From Thermoplasmata archaeon (lineage in GTDB: Archaea; Thermoplasmatota; E2; UBA202; JdFR-43), in contig JAGGZK010000044.1 in NCBI GenBank assembly GCA_021162065.1, forward strand, positions 1 to 47,689: 47,689 nt of DNA, given 5' to 3'. The position numbers were made by a program, and so were the translations under genes. The notes below the pieces were generated by a model. The model was not told the origin of the DNA, made no database searches, and saw nothing but the letters and a program-made list of their open reading frames with translations. Of this stretch, positions 16,263 to 23,800 are shown piece by piece (position 1 is the first letter of the stretch; every line of letters starts with the position of its first letter).

Positions 16263-17394
16263 TGGAGAATTTCCTTACCACTGCCCCCTCCAGCATCCTG
16301 GCGATGTCATAATCCACATTGTCCTCCATCTCCCTGATTTTATCCACATTCGCCCTGGTAGCGGGATGCTTCGCCACCATGAAGGAGCAGCAATCGTCAT
16401 ATGTCCTTATGGAGATATCGTATGTGCCTATTTTCTTTGCCATCTCCACAATCTCCCTCTTGTCCATGCCTATAAGGGGGGGTAACACTGGCAGGAAGGA
16501 GGCATCGTATATACATCTCAGATTTTCAATGGTCTGGGATGCCACCTGACCCATGCTGTCCCCTGTGATTATTGCATGTGCCTTTTCCTTCGTCGCTATT
16601 TCATTTGCCACCCTCGCCATAACACGGCGATAAACAATCATTCTGTATCGGGATGGCACGGAAGAAATGACAGCATATTGTAGCTCTCCAAAGGGAACGA
16701 AATATGCCTTCGCCTCCAGCTGATATTCTGTGAGTTTTTTAACAATCTCCTCCACCTTGGCAGGAGAGGAAACGAGGTTTTCATTGTAAAAATGGAGAAA
16801 TATAACCCTGCAGCCCCTCTTCATCATGAAATAGGAGGCAACGGGCGAATCTATGCCCCCTGAAAGCAGCGCAACCACATTGCCCTGACTGCCTACGGGC
16901 AATCCCCCGATGCCGGGGATCTTTTTTGTGGATATATATGCGTTCTCCCCACCTATTTCAATGAATATGGTTAAATCGGGATTGCTCAAATCCACATCCT
17001 TCCCCATTCCCTCCTTTATTTCCCTTCCCACCTCCTCATTCACCTTCATGGAAGAGAGGGGAAAGTTTTTGTTGGCTCTTTTGGTTGCCACCTTGAAGGT
17101 TTTGAATTTTTCCTGCTTCGCCACCATGATGGCAGCCCTCTTTATCTCCTCAATGTCAAGCCCCGTTTCGACAGCAAAGGAAAAATTTTCTATGCCCGGT
17201 ATTTTCTGCAATCTCTCCGTTATTGCCTCCTTTTCCTCTTTCTCCTCAACATCCCCCTCAACAATTATTCTTCCGTGCTCCTTTCTTACGACAACATCTC
17301 CAAGGGCCTTCCTTATGTTTCTAACCAACGCATTCTCAAACATAACCCTGTTCCTGCCCTTTACCCCTATTTCCCCATAATGAATTACTATCAT
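16255..17394 (-). CDS. thiI: tRNA 4-thiouridine synthetase ThiI (no rhodanese domain)
   Basis: The protein has 379 residues. An N-terminal ferredoxin-like/THUMP region (MIVIHYGEIGVKGRNR and the THUMP part to about 160) is followed by a PP-loop adenylating domain with SGGIDSPVA. ThiI activates U8 of tRNA with ATP and transfers sulfur to form 4-thiouridine; it can also serve thiamine synthesis. The C-terminal rhodanese domain of E. coli ThiI is absent, as usual in archaea, and the TYDDCCSF cysteine pair is retained. I start at 17394, where the conserved N-terminus begins; 29 further codons upstream do not resemble the family. It is divergent from the 17488 gene. Confidence 0.94.
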   Translation of the reverse strand: MIVIHYGEIGVKGRNRVMFENALVRNIRKALGDVVVRKEHGRIIVEGDVEEKEEKEAITERLQKIPGIENFSFAVETGLDIEEIKRAAIMVAKQEKFKTFKVATKRANKNFPLSSMKVNEEVGREIKEGMGKDVDLSNPDLTIFIEIGGENAYISTKKIPGIGGLPVGSQGNVVALLSGGIDSPVASYFMMKRGCRVIFLHFYNENLVSSPAKVEEIVKKLTEYQLEAKAYFVPFGELQYAVISSVPSRYRMIVYRRVMARVANEIATKEKAHAIITGDSMGQVASQTIENLRCIYDASFLPVLPPLIGMDKREIVEMAKKIGTYDISIRTYDDCCSFMVAKHPATRANVDKIREMEDNVDYDIARMLEGAVVRKFSIR

Positions 17395-17466
17395 TTTCAG
17401 TTTAGAAGGGATGGTGTTTTTTATTTCTTTTGATGTATAAGTTATAATGCGAATATGTTCTAAAAT

Positions 17467-17477
17467 TTTTATATATT
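17467..17477 (+). promoter_or_regulatory. TATA-box promoter of the split secreted-protein gene
   Basis: TTTTATATATT lies 20-30 nt before two in-frame ATGs (17488 and 17497). Spacing favours the second ATG, giving a protein starting MKQKILTIIM. Confidence 0.45.
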
Positions 17478-17487
17478 TCACTTATTT

Positions 17488-17976
17488 ATGTTACTAATGA
17501 AGCAAAAAATACTTACAATAATTATGATTGCTATAATTATAACTGTTTCCCAAGACTCTTCTATTGCTGATATTTCTTCCCATGGCCACATAGAAGTAGA
17601 ATATGAAAATGGAGAGCGATGTATACTTCCTTTTACCATTCATTTCCCCATCACATTTCCTGTACTCTCTGTGGAGTTAGTTGATCAAAATAATTCCGAT
17701 GTAAAAACCGAGAACAATATGGTATTGGAATACTATAAGCAAGAAATTAATGTAAATAAGAATGGAGATATACTGGTCAAAACTCAAGTAAAATTATATT
17801 TTGAAAAATTTTACCGAATAAACGAGACAACTAACATTTCTGGCATAATCGTGAATAATTATTCTTCGGCTCCTATAAAAGTCGGCAGTTTAAAAATTAA
17901 AAACAACATAATTAAAGTAAGAAATTGCATATTACAATCCAAAAAGATAAAAGAAATAAAAAAAATATATCCCTAA
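17488..17976 (+). CDS. N-terminal part of a secreted/membrane protein split by an A8 frameshift
   Basis: This reading frame encodes a signal peptide (MKQKILTIIMIAIIITVSQ) and a beta-rich extracellular region with Asn-rich, N-glycosylation-like sites (NNS, NNY, NET). It ends abruptly after IKKIYP, at a stop 10 nt past a run of eight A. The minus-one frame continues without a gap for 185 more residues (next entry). I do not recognise the family. It is unclear whether the 162-residue product is functional. The gene is A+T-rich and lies in the accessory stretch between thiI and tRNA-Ala. Confidence 0.7.
   Translation: MLLMKQKILTIIMIAIIITVSQDSSIADISSHGHIEVEYENGERCILPFTIHFPITFPVLSVELVDQNNSDVKTENNMVLEYYKQEINVNKNGDILVKTQVKLYFEKFYRINETTNISGIIVNNYSSAPIKVGSLKIKNNIIKVRNCILQSKKIKEIKKIYP
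17958..17965 (+). other. A8 run with a perfect -1 slippery heptamer A_AAA_AAA
   Basis: In the frame of the upstream gene the codons are ATA-AAA-AAA-ATA, so the heptamer A_AAA_AAA fits the X_XXY_YYZ rule exactly. A minus-one slip here joins the two halves into one 344-residue protein. The zero-frame stop is at 17974. I see only a weak 3-bp stem (17993-18004) downstream, no strong pseudoknot. Slippage of RNA polymerase on A8, an inactivating indel, or a sequencing error are alternatives. Confidence 0.6.
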
Positions 17977-18521
17977 GATATGAAACAACTAACGTTACTA
18001 ACGGCAATAAAACCATCCCAACTCAATACCTCCTAACTGGAAATAACTCTTTTGCTATTCAATTAGGTTATTACGGAGAGCCACAAACTCATTATCCAAT
18101 ACTTGACAGTGTTATGTATTTAAATTTTGAATATGTAGCCGAAAAAGGAGTAATTGAATCTGTATATGCCGAGAAAAGAAATTTAAACAAAAATTCTTTG
18201 GGCATAGACTATTCTCTAAATAACTATGTTATCGATGGAATAAACATTTCTATTATTTTTCCAAGATCTATATTAATAGAAAATAAAGGGATATTCCAGA
18301 AAATAAAAAGTATGAGATTGCTCACTAATGGAGCCCTTGCACCAGGAGAAAGAAGTGAGGCCATTGAGTATTATGTTGAATTACCTTTCATAAAAAGATT
18401 GGGCTATAATTGGGATGTAAGTTTGTTTTGGATAGGTATTAGTGTAACCGTAAGTTACTTTATTGGTATTTTAATTAAAAAATTGAAATCAAAAAACCAA
18501 AAAACGATCCAATATAAGTGA
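17964..18521 (+). CDS. C-terminal part of the split gene: extracellular region, membrane anchor, basic tail
   Basis: This frame continues directly from the A8 run: NISLRYETTNVTNGNKTIPTQ and onward, about 185 residues. It has further beta-rich, Asn-rich extracellular sequence, then one membrane helix (FWIGISVTVSYFIGILI, near the end) and a Lys-rich cytoplasmic tail. An ATG at 17925 exists in this frame but lies inside the upstream coding region with no ribosome binding site. The topology of the joined protein (signal peptide, ectodomain, single anchor) makes sense only if both halves are translated as one, which supports a single gene that is either frameshifted or recoded. Confidence 0.7.
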   Translation, partial: NISLRYETTNVTNGNKTIPTQYLLTGNNSFAIQLGYYGEPQTHYPILDSVMYLNFEYVAEKGVIESVYAEKRNLNKNSLGIDYSLNNYVIDGINISIIFPRSILIENKGIFQKIKSMRLLTNGALAPGERSEAIEYYVELPFIKRLGYNWDVSLFWIGISVTVSYFIGILIKKLKSKNQKTIQYK

Positions 18522-18539
18522 TAAGATGCATAAAAATAG

Positions 18540-18612
18540 TGGACCGGTCGGGATTTGAACCCGAGACCTCCACCATGCCAAGGTGGCGATCTTCCAGCTG
18601 ATCTACCGGCCC
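18540..18612 (-). tRNA. tRNA-Ala (anticodon GGC)
   Basis: On the minus strand the acceptor GGGCCGG pairs with CCGGTCC and contains the G3:U70 pair that identifies tRNA-Ala to AlaRS. The anticodon stem CCACC/GGTGG encloses TTGGCAT, anticodon GGC (18577-18579). The T arm CGGG-TTCAAAT-CCCG is normal. The discriminator is A and no CCA is encoded. There is no intron. A TATA-like CATATATT lies at about 18620-18629. The alaS gene is only 1.4 kb away. Confidence 0.96.
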
Positions 18613-18715
18613 ACTTCAGCCAATATATGCCAATGCATTCATAAAACTTTTTGTTTGATGTCGCAGAAATCTGAAAAAATGACTAAAAATAAAAATGATG
18701 CACATTTAAAGGGAT

Positions 18716-19987
18716 ATGAACAAACAGGCGATGTGCCTGCTTCTTGTGGCGGGTTTTTTGATTTCCTCCATAGCGAGTTTTACCGAGAGGGAGAGGAATC
18801 CAACCCTACTGGAGTCCGGAGACTGCATAGAGGTAGAGGGAAGAATCTCCAATGTCACCTATATCAACACATCCTATGGGAAAATTCCTCTCCTCCAACT
18901 GCCTTCATTCACGGATGTTCTGAAAAGCAAGGGGATGTGGAGCCCGGACATATATAAATGGGGTGGCATGAATGCCGGAAATATTATTTTTGATATGATG
19001 GGGAAGATTGACAGAGAATACCATGTAGGGGATGACTTCAATATCACGCTCCATTTCCAGAAGATATCCTTCGATGGCATTGAACTTTACTGGTTCAAGG
19101 AGATTCCCCTGCATGTTGTGCTCCTGCTTTCCATACAGAATGTGCTGGAATACAGCATCAACAGCCATTACAACCTCTTTCTTGTTGGGAAAGAAAGGGA
19201 TGCTGATTCCATATCCTATGAAATTGCCTTTGGGAGTAAAAGAGTTTTCGATATAAATTCTGTGAACATTTCCATCAGAAAATTTGAGATGAATAAGAGT
19301 TATAACGATGGCATAACATTCCCAGAGGCCTTTGAAAAGATAATGACATCCCTCGCCACCATTTACGTCGCCATCTCGGGCTTAGAGTACTCTCATCTTC
19401 CTTTGGTTGATAGTTTCCATGATGGAGTTTCGGATAAGAATCTCATTGAAATTGTGGATGCTAACAGAAATGCCCTTCTTGATAGTGGAGATATTCTGAG
19501 AGTAAAAATACCTCCAACGGCCAATGACACCATCATGGAAAGTTATTTCATAACCCTGGATGCTCCCCAGATTAATCAAACCATTCTTCTAAAAATATTC
19601 CTCAACTGGTATCATGGGCCAATTGAGATTACGGACAAAATAGCATTGGTGGCAGAGAAGATAAAACAGGAGGAGAAGAATGATTTTATGAATATATCCA
19701 TTGAAATAGGACCCACTCTCCCGCCAGCTGGCATCCCCTACGATGAATTAAGAATAGAAACAGATGTCAATCATTCATCCCATAAATCGGCAAATATACC
19801 GGAGAATCTATCCAGCGTGGTTTTGAACAACATATCCATTAAGTTCATTGATGCGAATAATAACTCCTTGCTGGACACCGGAGACTTAATTGAGGCAAAC
19901 GGAATTCCCAGGGGTAACCCCGTCACCATTTATCTTGTTCATAGAAAAGAGAATACCGTGCTCCTGAGATGGGAAAGGGAAGAATGA
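18716..19987 (+). CDS. Secreted protein with two DxNxNxxLDxGD repeats
   Basis: This 423-residue protein starts with a signal peptide (MNKQAMCLLLVAGFLISSIASF). I do not recognise a family for the bulk of it. Two similar segments, EIVDANRNALLDSGD (about 245-259) and FIDANNNSLLDTGD (about 377-390), have evenly spaced Asp/Asn residues like the calcium loops of EF-hand or dockerin-type motifs; each is followed by a beta-strand region. There is no C-terminal anchor, so it is probably released or held by glycans or calcium. The start at 18716 has an AAAGGGA ribosome binding site. It stands between tRNA-Ala and alaS, convergent with alaS. Confidence 0.78.
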   Translation: MNKQAMCLLLVAGFLISSIASFTERERNPTLLESGDCIEVEGRISNVTYINTSYGKIPLLQLPSFTDVLKSKGMWSPDIYKWGGMNAGNIIFDMMGKIDREYHVGDDFNITLHFQKISFDGIELYWFKEIPLHVVLLLSIQNVLEYSINSHYNLFLVGKERDADSISYEIAFGSKRVFDINSVNISIRKFEMNKSYNDGITFPEAFEKIMTSLATIYVAISGLEYSHLPLVDSFHDGVSDKNLIEIVDANRNALLDSGDILRVKIPPTANDTIMESYFITLDAPQINQTILLKIFLNWYHGPIEITDKIALVAEKIKQEEKNDFMNISIEIGPTLPPAGIPYDELRIETDVNHSSHKSANIPENLSSVVLNNISIKFIDANNNSLLDTGDLIEANGIPRGNPVTIYLVHRKENTVLLRWEREE

Positions 19988-19994
19988 GGTAACC

Positions 19995-22499
19995 CTATCT
20001 CTTCAGTGCCTCCTTCACCATCTCCATCGCCACCTTCTTTGCCTCTTCCAGTTTGCCTGCTTTCAGCCCTGCTTGCCCTATGGTTTTTCTGCCTCCCCCT
20101 CCGCCGCCCATCTTTGCCCCTATCTCCTTTGCCATGCTGGCACAATCGATGTCCACATCTGGAGAGGATGCGATGGTGAGCATGGCCCTCTCGCCTTTAA
20201 TGTTTCCAGAGATAACGATTGCCTTTTCCTTTGTCAGTTCCTTTATGGCTGATGGAACGAGATTATCCTGCATGATTATCCTCACCCCTTCATATTCCAT
20301 CGCCGCCCCTTTACCCATATTCTTCTGAAGATTCTCCACCTCCTTCCTCGCCGCCTTCCACTCCTTCAGCAACTTTTCTGCCGCCCTTGCCACGTTCTCC
20401 GGCTGCGTTGAAAGGATGGATGCAACCTCCCTCAGCAGCTTTTCCTGCCTCTGCATGTACTCCAGCGCCCTGTCTGCGGCGCAAAATCGCAATCTCTCCA
20501 CTCCGTCCTGGAGACGCTCCGTGCCTGTTATCTTTATGAATCCTATCTCAGCCGTGTTATTCACATGTGTGCCTCCACATGCCTCAGCATCTATGCCCGG
20601 AATGTTGACAACCCTTATGATTCCTCCCTTGGGTGGGCCTCCCTGATAGAGGCGCATGCCAAACTCTCTCTCCGCCTCGTCTCTCGGCATGAAACTCTTC
20701 TTCACCTCCACCGCCCTTCTCACCATCTCGTTGGCCACCCTCTCTATCTCCCTCGCCTCCTCCTCGCTGATTCTTTTGTAATGTGTAACATCCAGCCTTG
20801 CTTCCTTCTCGTCCAACTCGCTTCCCGCCTGCCATATGTGGCTGCCGAGAATGCTTCTGGCGGCGGCATTTATGATATGCGTCGCTGTATGATGGCGCAT
20901 CATGGAATAGCGGCGTTCCCAGTCGATATTGCCTTTAACCTTTCCCTTCTTCAGCTCGCCTTCTATGTAATGAACTATGGCTTCCCCCACCTTCTCCGCC
21001 TTTGTTACCCTGACCTTCTTACCATTCTGCATCAGGTAGCCGGTATCACTTCTCTGCCCCCCTCCCTCTGGATAAAAAAGAGTGCGGTTAAGGATAACCA
21101 TGCCCTTCCCTACATGGATGATGTCTGCCTCAAATTCCGTGGCGTATTCATCTTCATAATACAGCGGCTCGGTTTTGTACCCATATGCTTTTTTCTCCTC
21201 CTTCTCCTTTTTCTCCGCCCTGAGATGGCGCTCCGCCACCATGGATTCAAAGTTTTCCGGTATATTCACCTCCGCAATTTCCCTCACCACCTCAGGATGA
21301 ATTCCATGGGAATCATACAGTTCCACAAGTTTCTCCACATCCAGTCTTCCGCTCTTTTCCAGGGCCCTCATCACCATAGCCCTTCCCTTCCTGAGCACAT
21401 TCTGGAACTTCTCCTCCTCTATCTCGAGAATCTCCTCTATCCTTGCTTTCTCATCCTTCAACTCCGGAAAGTCGGGAGAGAGATGCTCTATGTGGGCATT
21501 GACTATGGGGAACAGTCCCTCTTTATACCCTATCTTCTTCATGAAGCGAAGGGCCCTCCTTATAATCAACCTTGCCAAATAACCTGCTCCGGAATTTGAA
21601 GGAACGATACCATCCCCCAGCATGAAGGCGAGGCATCGAGCATGGTCAGCGATGGCGTAGATGGCGTGCATATCTTCCCTTGCATTTTCCCTTATCATAT
21701 CAATGGTATAGGGAAAGATGGCATCATAGACCGTATTGCTGCCATGGGTTATCCATACTATGCGCTCGAGTCCATAGCCTGTGTCCACAATTTTCATGGG
21801 CATCTCTTTATAGCGAACTCCCTTCACCTCATAGTTGCCCTTCGCATCTTCCTCCAGATTCATGAAGACAAGGGTTGCAACTTCCAGGCCATGGCTTAAC
21901 ACTTCCAAACATGCGCCTGCATTGCCTCCACCTGCCCACTCCGACTCCTTGTAGGATATGCCATCTATGCCTATGCCGGTAAAGAAATCATGGCAATATG
22001 CAGCGGTTTCCTCAGTCCAGTAAATTTTGCTGTGGTTGTTGAAGGCATGATGCCCCATCATCTCAAAGAGGGTGAGGTGCCTTCCGCTTTTCCCGACTTC
22101 ATCCAAATCATTCAGGCGGATACTCGGCTGGGAAATGGCGAGGGGATTCGCTGGCGGAGGAACCTCGCCGGATGTAACATGGGGCTGGAAATCCGCGATG
22201 GAGGCGATGGTTAGATATATATCATCCCTCCATCTCGCCACCACAGGATATCTTTTGAGGCGAGTATGGCCGTGCTTCTCAAAAAAGGAAAGGAATGCCT
22301 CCCGTGCATCGTGCAAATCCATTTTTTTGCCCACCGGATTTCCTATGAAACTGTAATCGACGCATGGAGCATCTCCACATAACCGTTGACCCTCATCCTG
22401 AGTCCAGAAATACGCGCCGCACTTCTCGCATTTCTTTCTCACAAATCCATTTTCCTTGAAGAATTTAAGTTGCAGCGTCTTCTCCAAATCAGGATGCAT
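19995..22499 (-). CDS. alaS: Alanyl-tRNA synthetase
   Basis: This is a full-length archaeal-type AlaRS, about 834 residues. The N-terminal extension carries a cysteine cluster (KKCEKCGAYFW...LCGDAPC), then the class II core (TSGEVPPPANP, FEMMGHHAFNN, GAGYLARLIIRRALRF), then the editing domain with zinc-binding RHHTATHI and EACGGTHV, and a C-terminal domain ending in the Gly-rich AKMGGGGGGRKT. It charges tRNA-Ala and clears Ser/Gly mischarging. The start at 22499 (MHPDLEKTLQLKFF) has a TATA box 18-30 nt upstream; the 21 codons before it lie over that promoter and are not family-like. Confidence 0.96.
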   Translation of the reverse strand: MHPDLEKTLQLKFFKENGFVRKKCEKCGAYFWTQDEGQRLCGDAPCVDYSFIGNPVGKKMDLHDAREAFLSFFEKHGHTRLKRYPVVARWRDDIYLTIASIADFQPHVTSGEVPPPANPLAISQPSIRLNDLDEVGKSGRHLTLFEMMGHHAFNNHSKIYWTEETAAYCHDFFTGIGIDGISYKESEWAGGGNAGACLEVLSHGLEVATLVFMNLEEDAKGNYEVKGVRYKEMPMKIVDTGYGLERIVWITHGSNTVYDAIFPYTIDMIRENAREDMHAIYAIADHARCLAFMLGDGIVPSNSGAGYLARLIIRRALRFMKKIGYKEGLFPIVNAHIEHLSPDFPELKDEKARIEEILEIEEEKFQNVLRKGRAMVMRALEKSGRLDVEKLVELYDSHGIHPEVVREIAEVNIPENFESMVAERHLRAEKKEKEEKKAYGYKTEPLYYEDEYATEFEADIIHVGKGMVILNRTLFYPEGGGQRSDTGYLMQNGKKVRVTKAEKVGEAIVHYIEGELKKGKVKGNIDWERRYSMMRHHTATHIINAAARSILGSHIWQAGSELDEKEARLDVTHYKRISEEEAREIERVANEMVRRAVEVKKSFMPRDEAEREFGMRLYQGGPPKGGIIRVVNIPGIDAEACGGTHVNNTAEIGFIKITGTERLQDGVERLRFCAADRALEYMQRQEKLLREVASILSTQPENVARAAEKLLKEWKAARKEVENLQKNMGKGAAMEYEGVRIIMQDNLVPSAIKELTKEKAIVISGNIKGERAMLTIASSPDVDIDCASMAKEIGAKMGGGGGGRKTIGQAGLKAGKLEEAKKVAMEMVKEALKR

Positions 22500-22516
22500 T
22501 GTTGTAAATATGGTAT

Positions 22517-22529
22517 GATATATATTTAT
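22517..22529 (-). promoter_or_regulatory. TATA-box promoter of alaS
   Basis: The minus strand reads AATAAATATATAT 18-30 nt upstream of the ATG at 22499, which fits a leaderless alaS transcript. Confidence 0.5.
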
Positions 22530-22564
22530 TTTCGATTTTGATGGATGAATGAAAATATTCACTT

Positions 22565-22903
22565 TTAATGAAGAATGGAATCAATTGCACTTCTTTCTTT
22601 AAAAAGAGGTTTGAATGCAGGATACATCTCCAAAAATTTTTCGAGAGTTATGCCATGGGAACATCTGATTACTGGAATGCTCTTCCATTCCTCCATGTGA
22701 AATGAGTTTATCCAAACCATATAATCTGCAAAATATCTATAGTTGGGATGCATCTGCTCTATTATTACCACACTGAATGAACCTATATCTGCCCTCGTTC
22801 CTCTCATAAAATATCCTTCACCCGTTTCTATAACAATTGGCTTGCATATTTTTATATGCTTTATTTCGACCATATAAGCAACTTTCTCTTTTGGAGGACT
22901 CAT
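22565..22903 (-). CDS. Unrecognised 112-residue protein divergent from the DpnI homologue
   Basis: I do not recognise this protein. It is soluble, with no signal peptide or membrane segment, and mixed alpha/beta in character. Notable features are two aromatic-rich stretches (MHPNYRYFADYMVWINSFHMEEW) and a CSHG motif near residue 83. The gene shares a 108-nt divergent intergenic region with the DpnI-like endonuclease and has the same A+T-rich composition, so it may have arrived with it. It could be a partner of the nuclease or a decayed fragment. Its 3' end lies 66 nt before alaS on the same strand. Confidence 0.6.
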   Translation of the reverse strand: MSPPKEKVAYMVEIKHIKICKPIVIETGEGYFMRGTRADIGSFSVVIIEQMHPNYRYFADYMVWINSFHMEEWKSIPVIRCSHGITLEKFLEMYPAFKPLFKERSAIDSILH

Positions 22904-23011
22904 ATTGAGATAATATAGATACCTGTTTAGTATTTAGTTACGGGATTTTGTAAATAAACCATAACCAACTTTTTATAGAAAAAATCAAAACCTCCTTGCA
23001 ATTATCCTTTC

Positions 23012-23782
23012 GTGGAACTATTCCTGAATGCTGAGATTGCCGCAGGATATAAAAGTCCTTCTCAGAGGGTGAGAGTGATAACTGAGAAATGGTTCGAGGA
23101 AAATATGTATTGTCCCGCCTGCCCTTCAGAAATTCTTGAGGCAGCTCCACCGAGTAAAAAGGTGATTGATTTCGTATGCCCAAGATGTGATGAAAAGTAT
23201 CAGATGAAGAGTATGGGGCATAAATTTGGAACTAAAGTCATGAACTCCGCCTATTATCCCAAAATTGAGGCGATAAAGAAAGGAACTGCCCCCAACTATG
23301 TTTTCATGCATTATGAACGCAAAGATATGAAGGTCTATGATGTAATGGTGATTCCCAGATATTTCATGTCGGAGGAAATAATAGAGAAAAGAAAGCCGCT
23401 TAGCAGCAATGCAAGAAGAGCAGGATGGATTGGCTCCAATATTTTGCTGGAAAGATTACCACAGGATGCGAGAATATACATGATAAAAGAAGGCAGAATA
23501 ATTCCGGAAAGGGATGTAAGAGAAGCATGGAAAAGATTCTCCTTTTTCAATGAAATTCCTGTTTCCTCCAAGGGATGGCTTACTGATATTATCTCTTGCA
23601 TAAGAAAACTGGATAAGAGGGAATTCACTCTCCAAGAGATGTATGAATTTGAAGATTGGCTGGGAAAGATGCATCCACAAAACAAACACATAAGGCCAAA
23701 GATAAGACAGCAGCTCCAGATTCTCAGAGACAGAGGAATACTGGAATTTATCGGCAGAGGAAGATATCGCCTAAAAATATGA
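23012..23782 (+). CDS. DpnI-family methylation-directed restriction endonuclease
   Basis: This 256-residue protein aligns by eye along its whole length with Streptococcus DpnI, which cuts GATC only when the adenine is methylated. Shared features: N-terminus MELxxNxE with TEKWFEENMYCPAC; a four-Cys zinc site (C34, C37, C56, C59); the nuclease core with D53 and K66; KPLSSNARRAGWIGSNI; and a C-terminal winged helix ending IRQQLQILRDRGILEFIGRGRYR. The DpnI catalytic triad is D53-E64-K66; here position 64 is Gln (EKYQMKS). QxK variants occur in active nucleases such as the Mrr group, so activity is possible. Translation starts at GTG. No Dam-type gene sits beside it. Confidence 0.93.
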   Translation: MELFLNAEIAAGYKSPSQRVRVITEKWFEENMYCPACPSEILEAAPPSKKVIDFVCPRCDEKYQMKSMGHKFGTKVMNSAYYPKIEAIKKGTAPNYVFMHYERKDMKVYDVMVIPRYFMSEEIIEKRKPLSSNARRAGWIGSNILLERLPQDARIYMIKEGRIIPERDVREAWKRFSFFNEIPVSSKGWLTDIISCIRKLDKREFTLQEMYEFEDWLGKMHPQNKHIRPKIRQQLQILRDRGILEFIGRGRYRLKI

Positions 23783-23800
23783 GGAAAGAGGGGTGATTCT

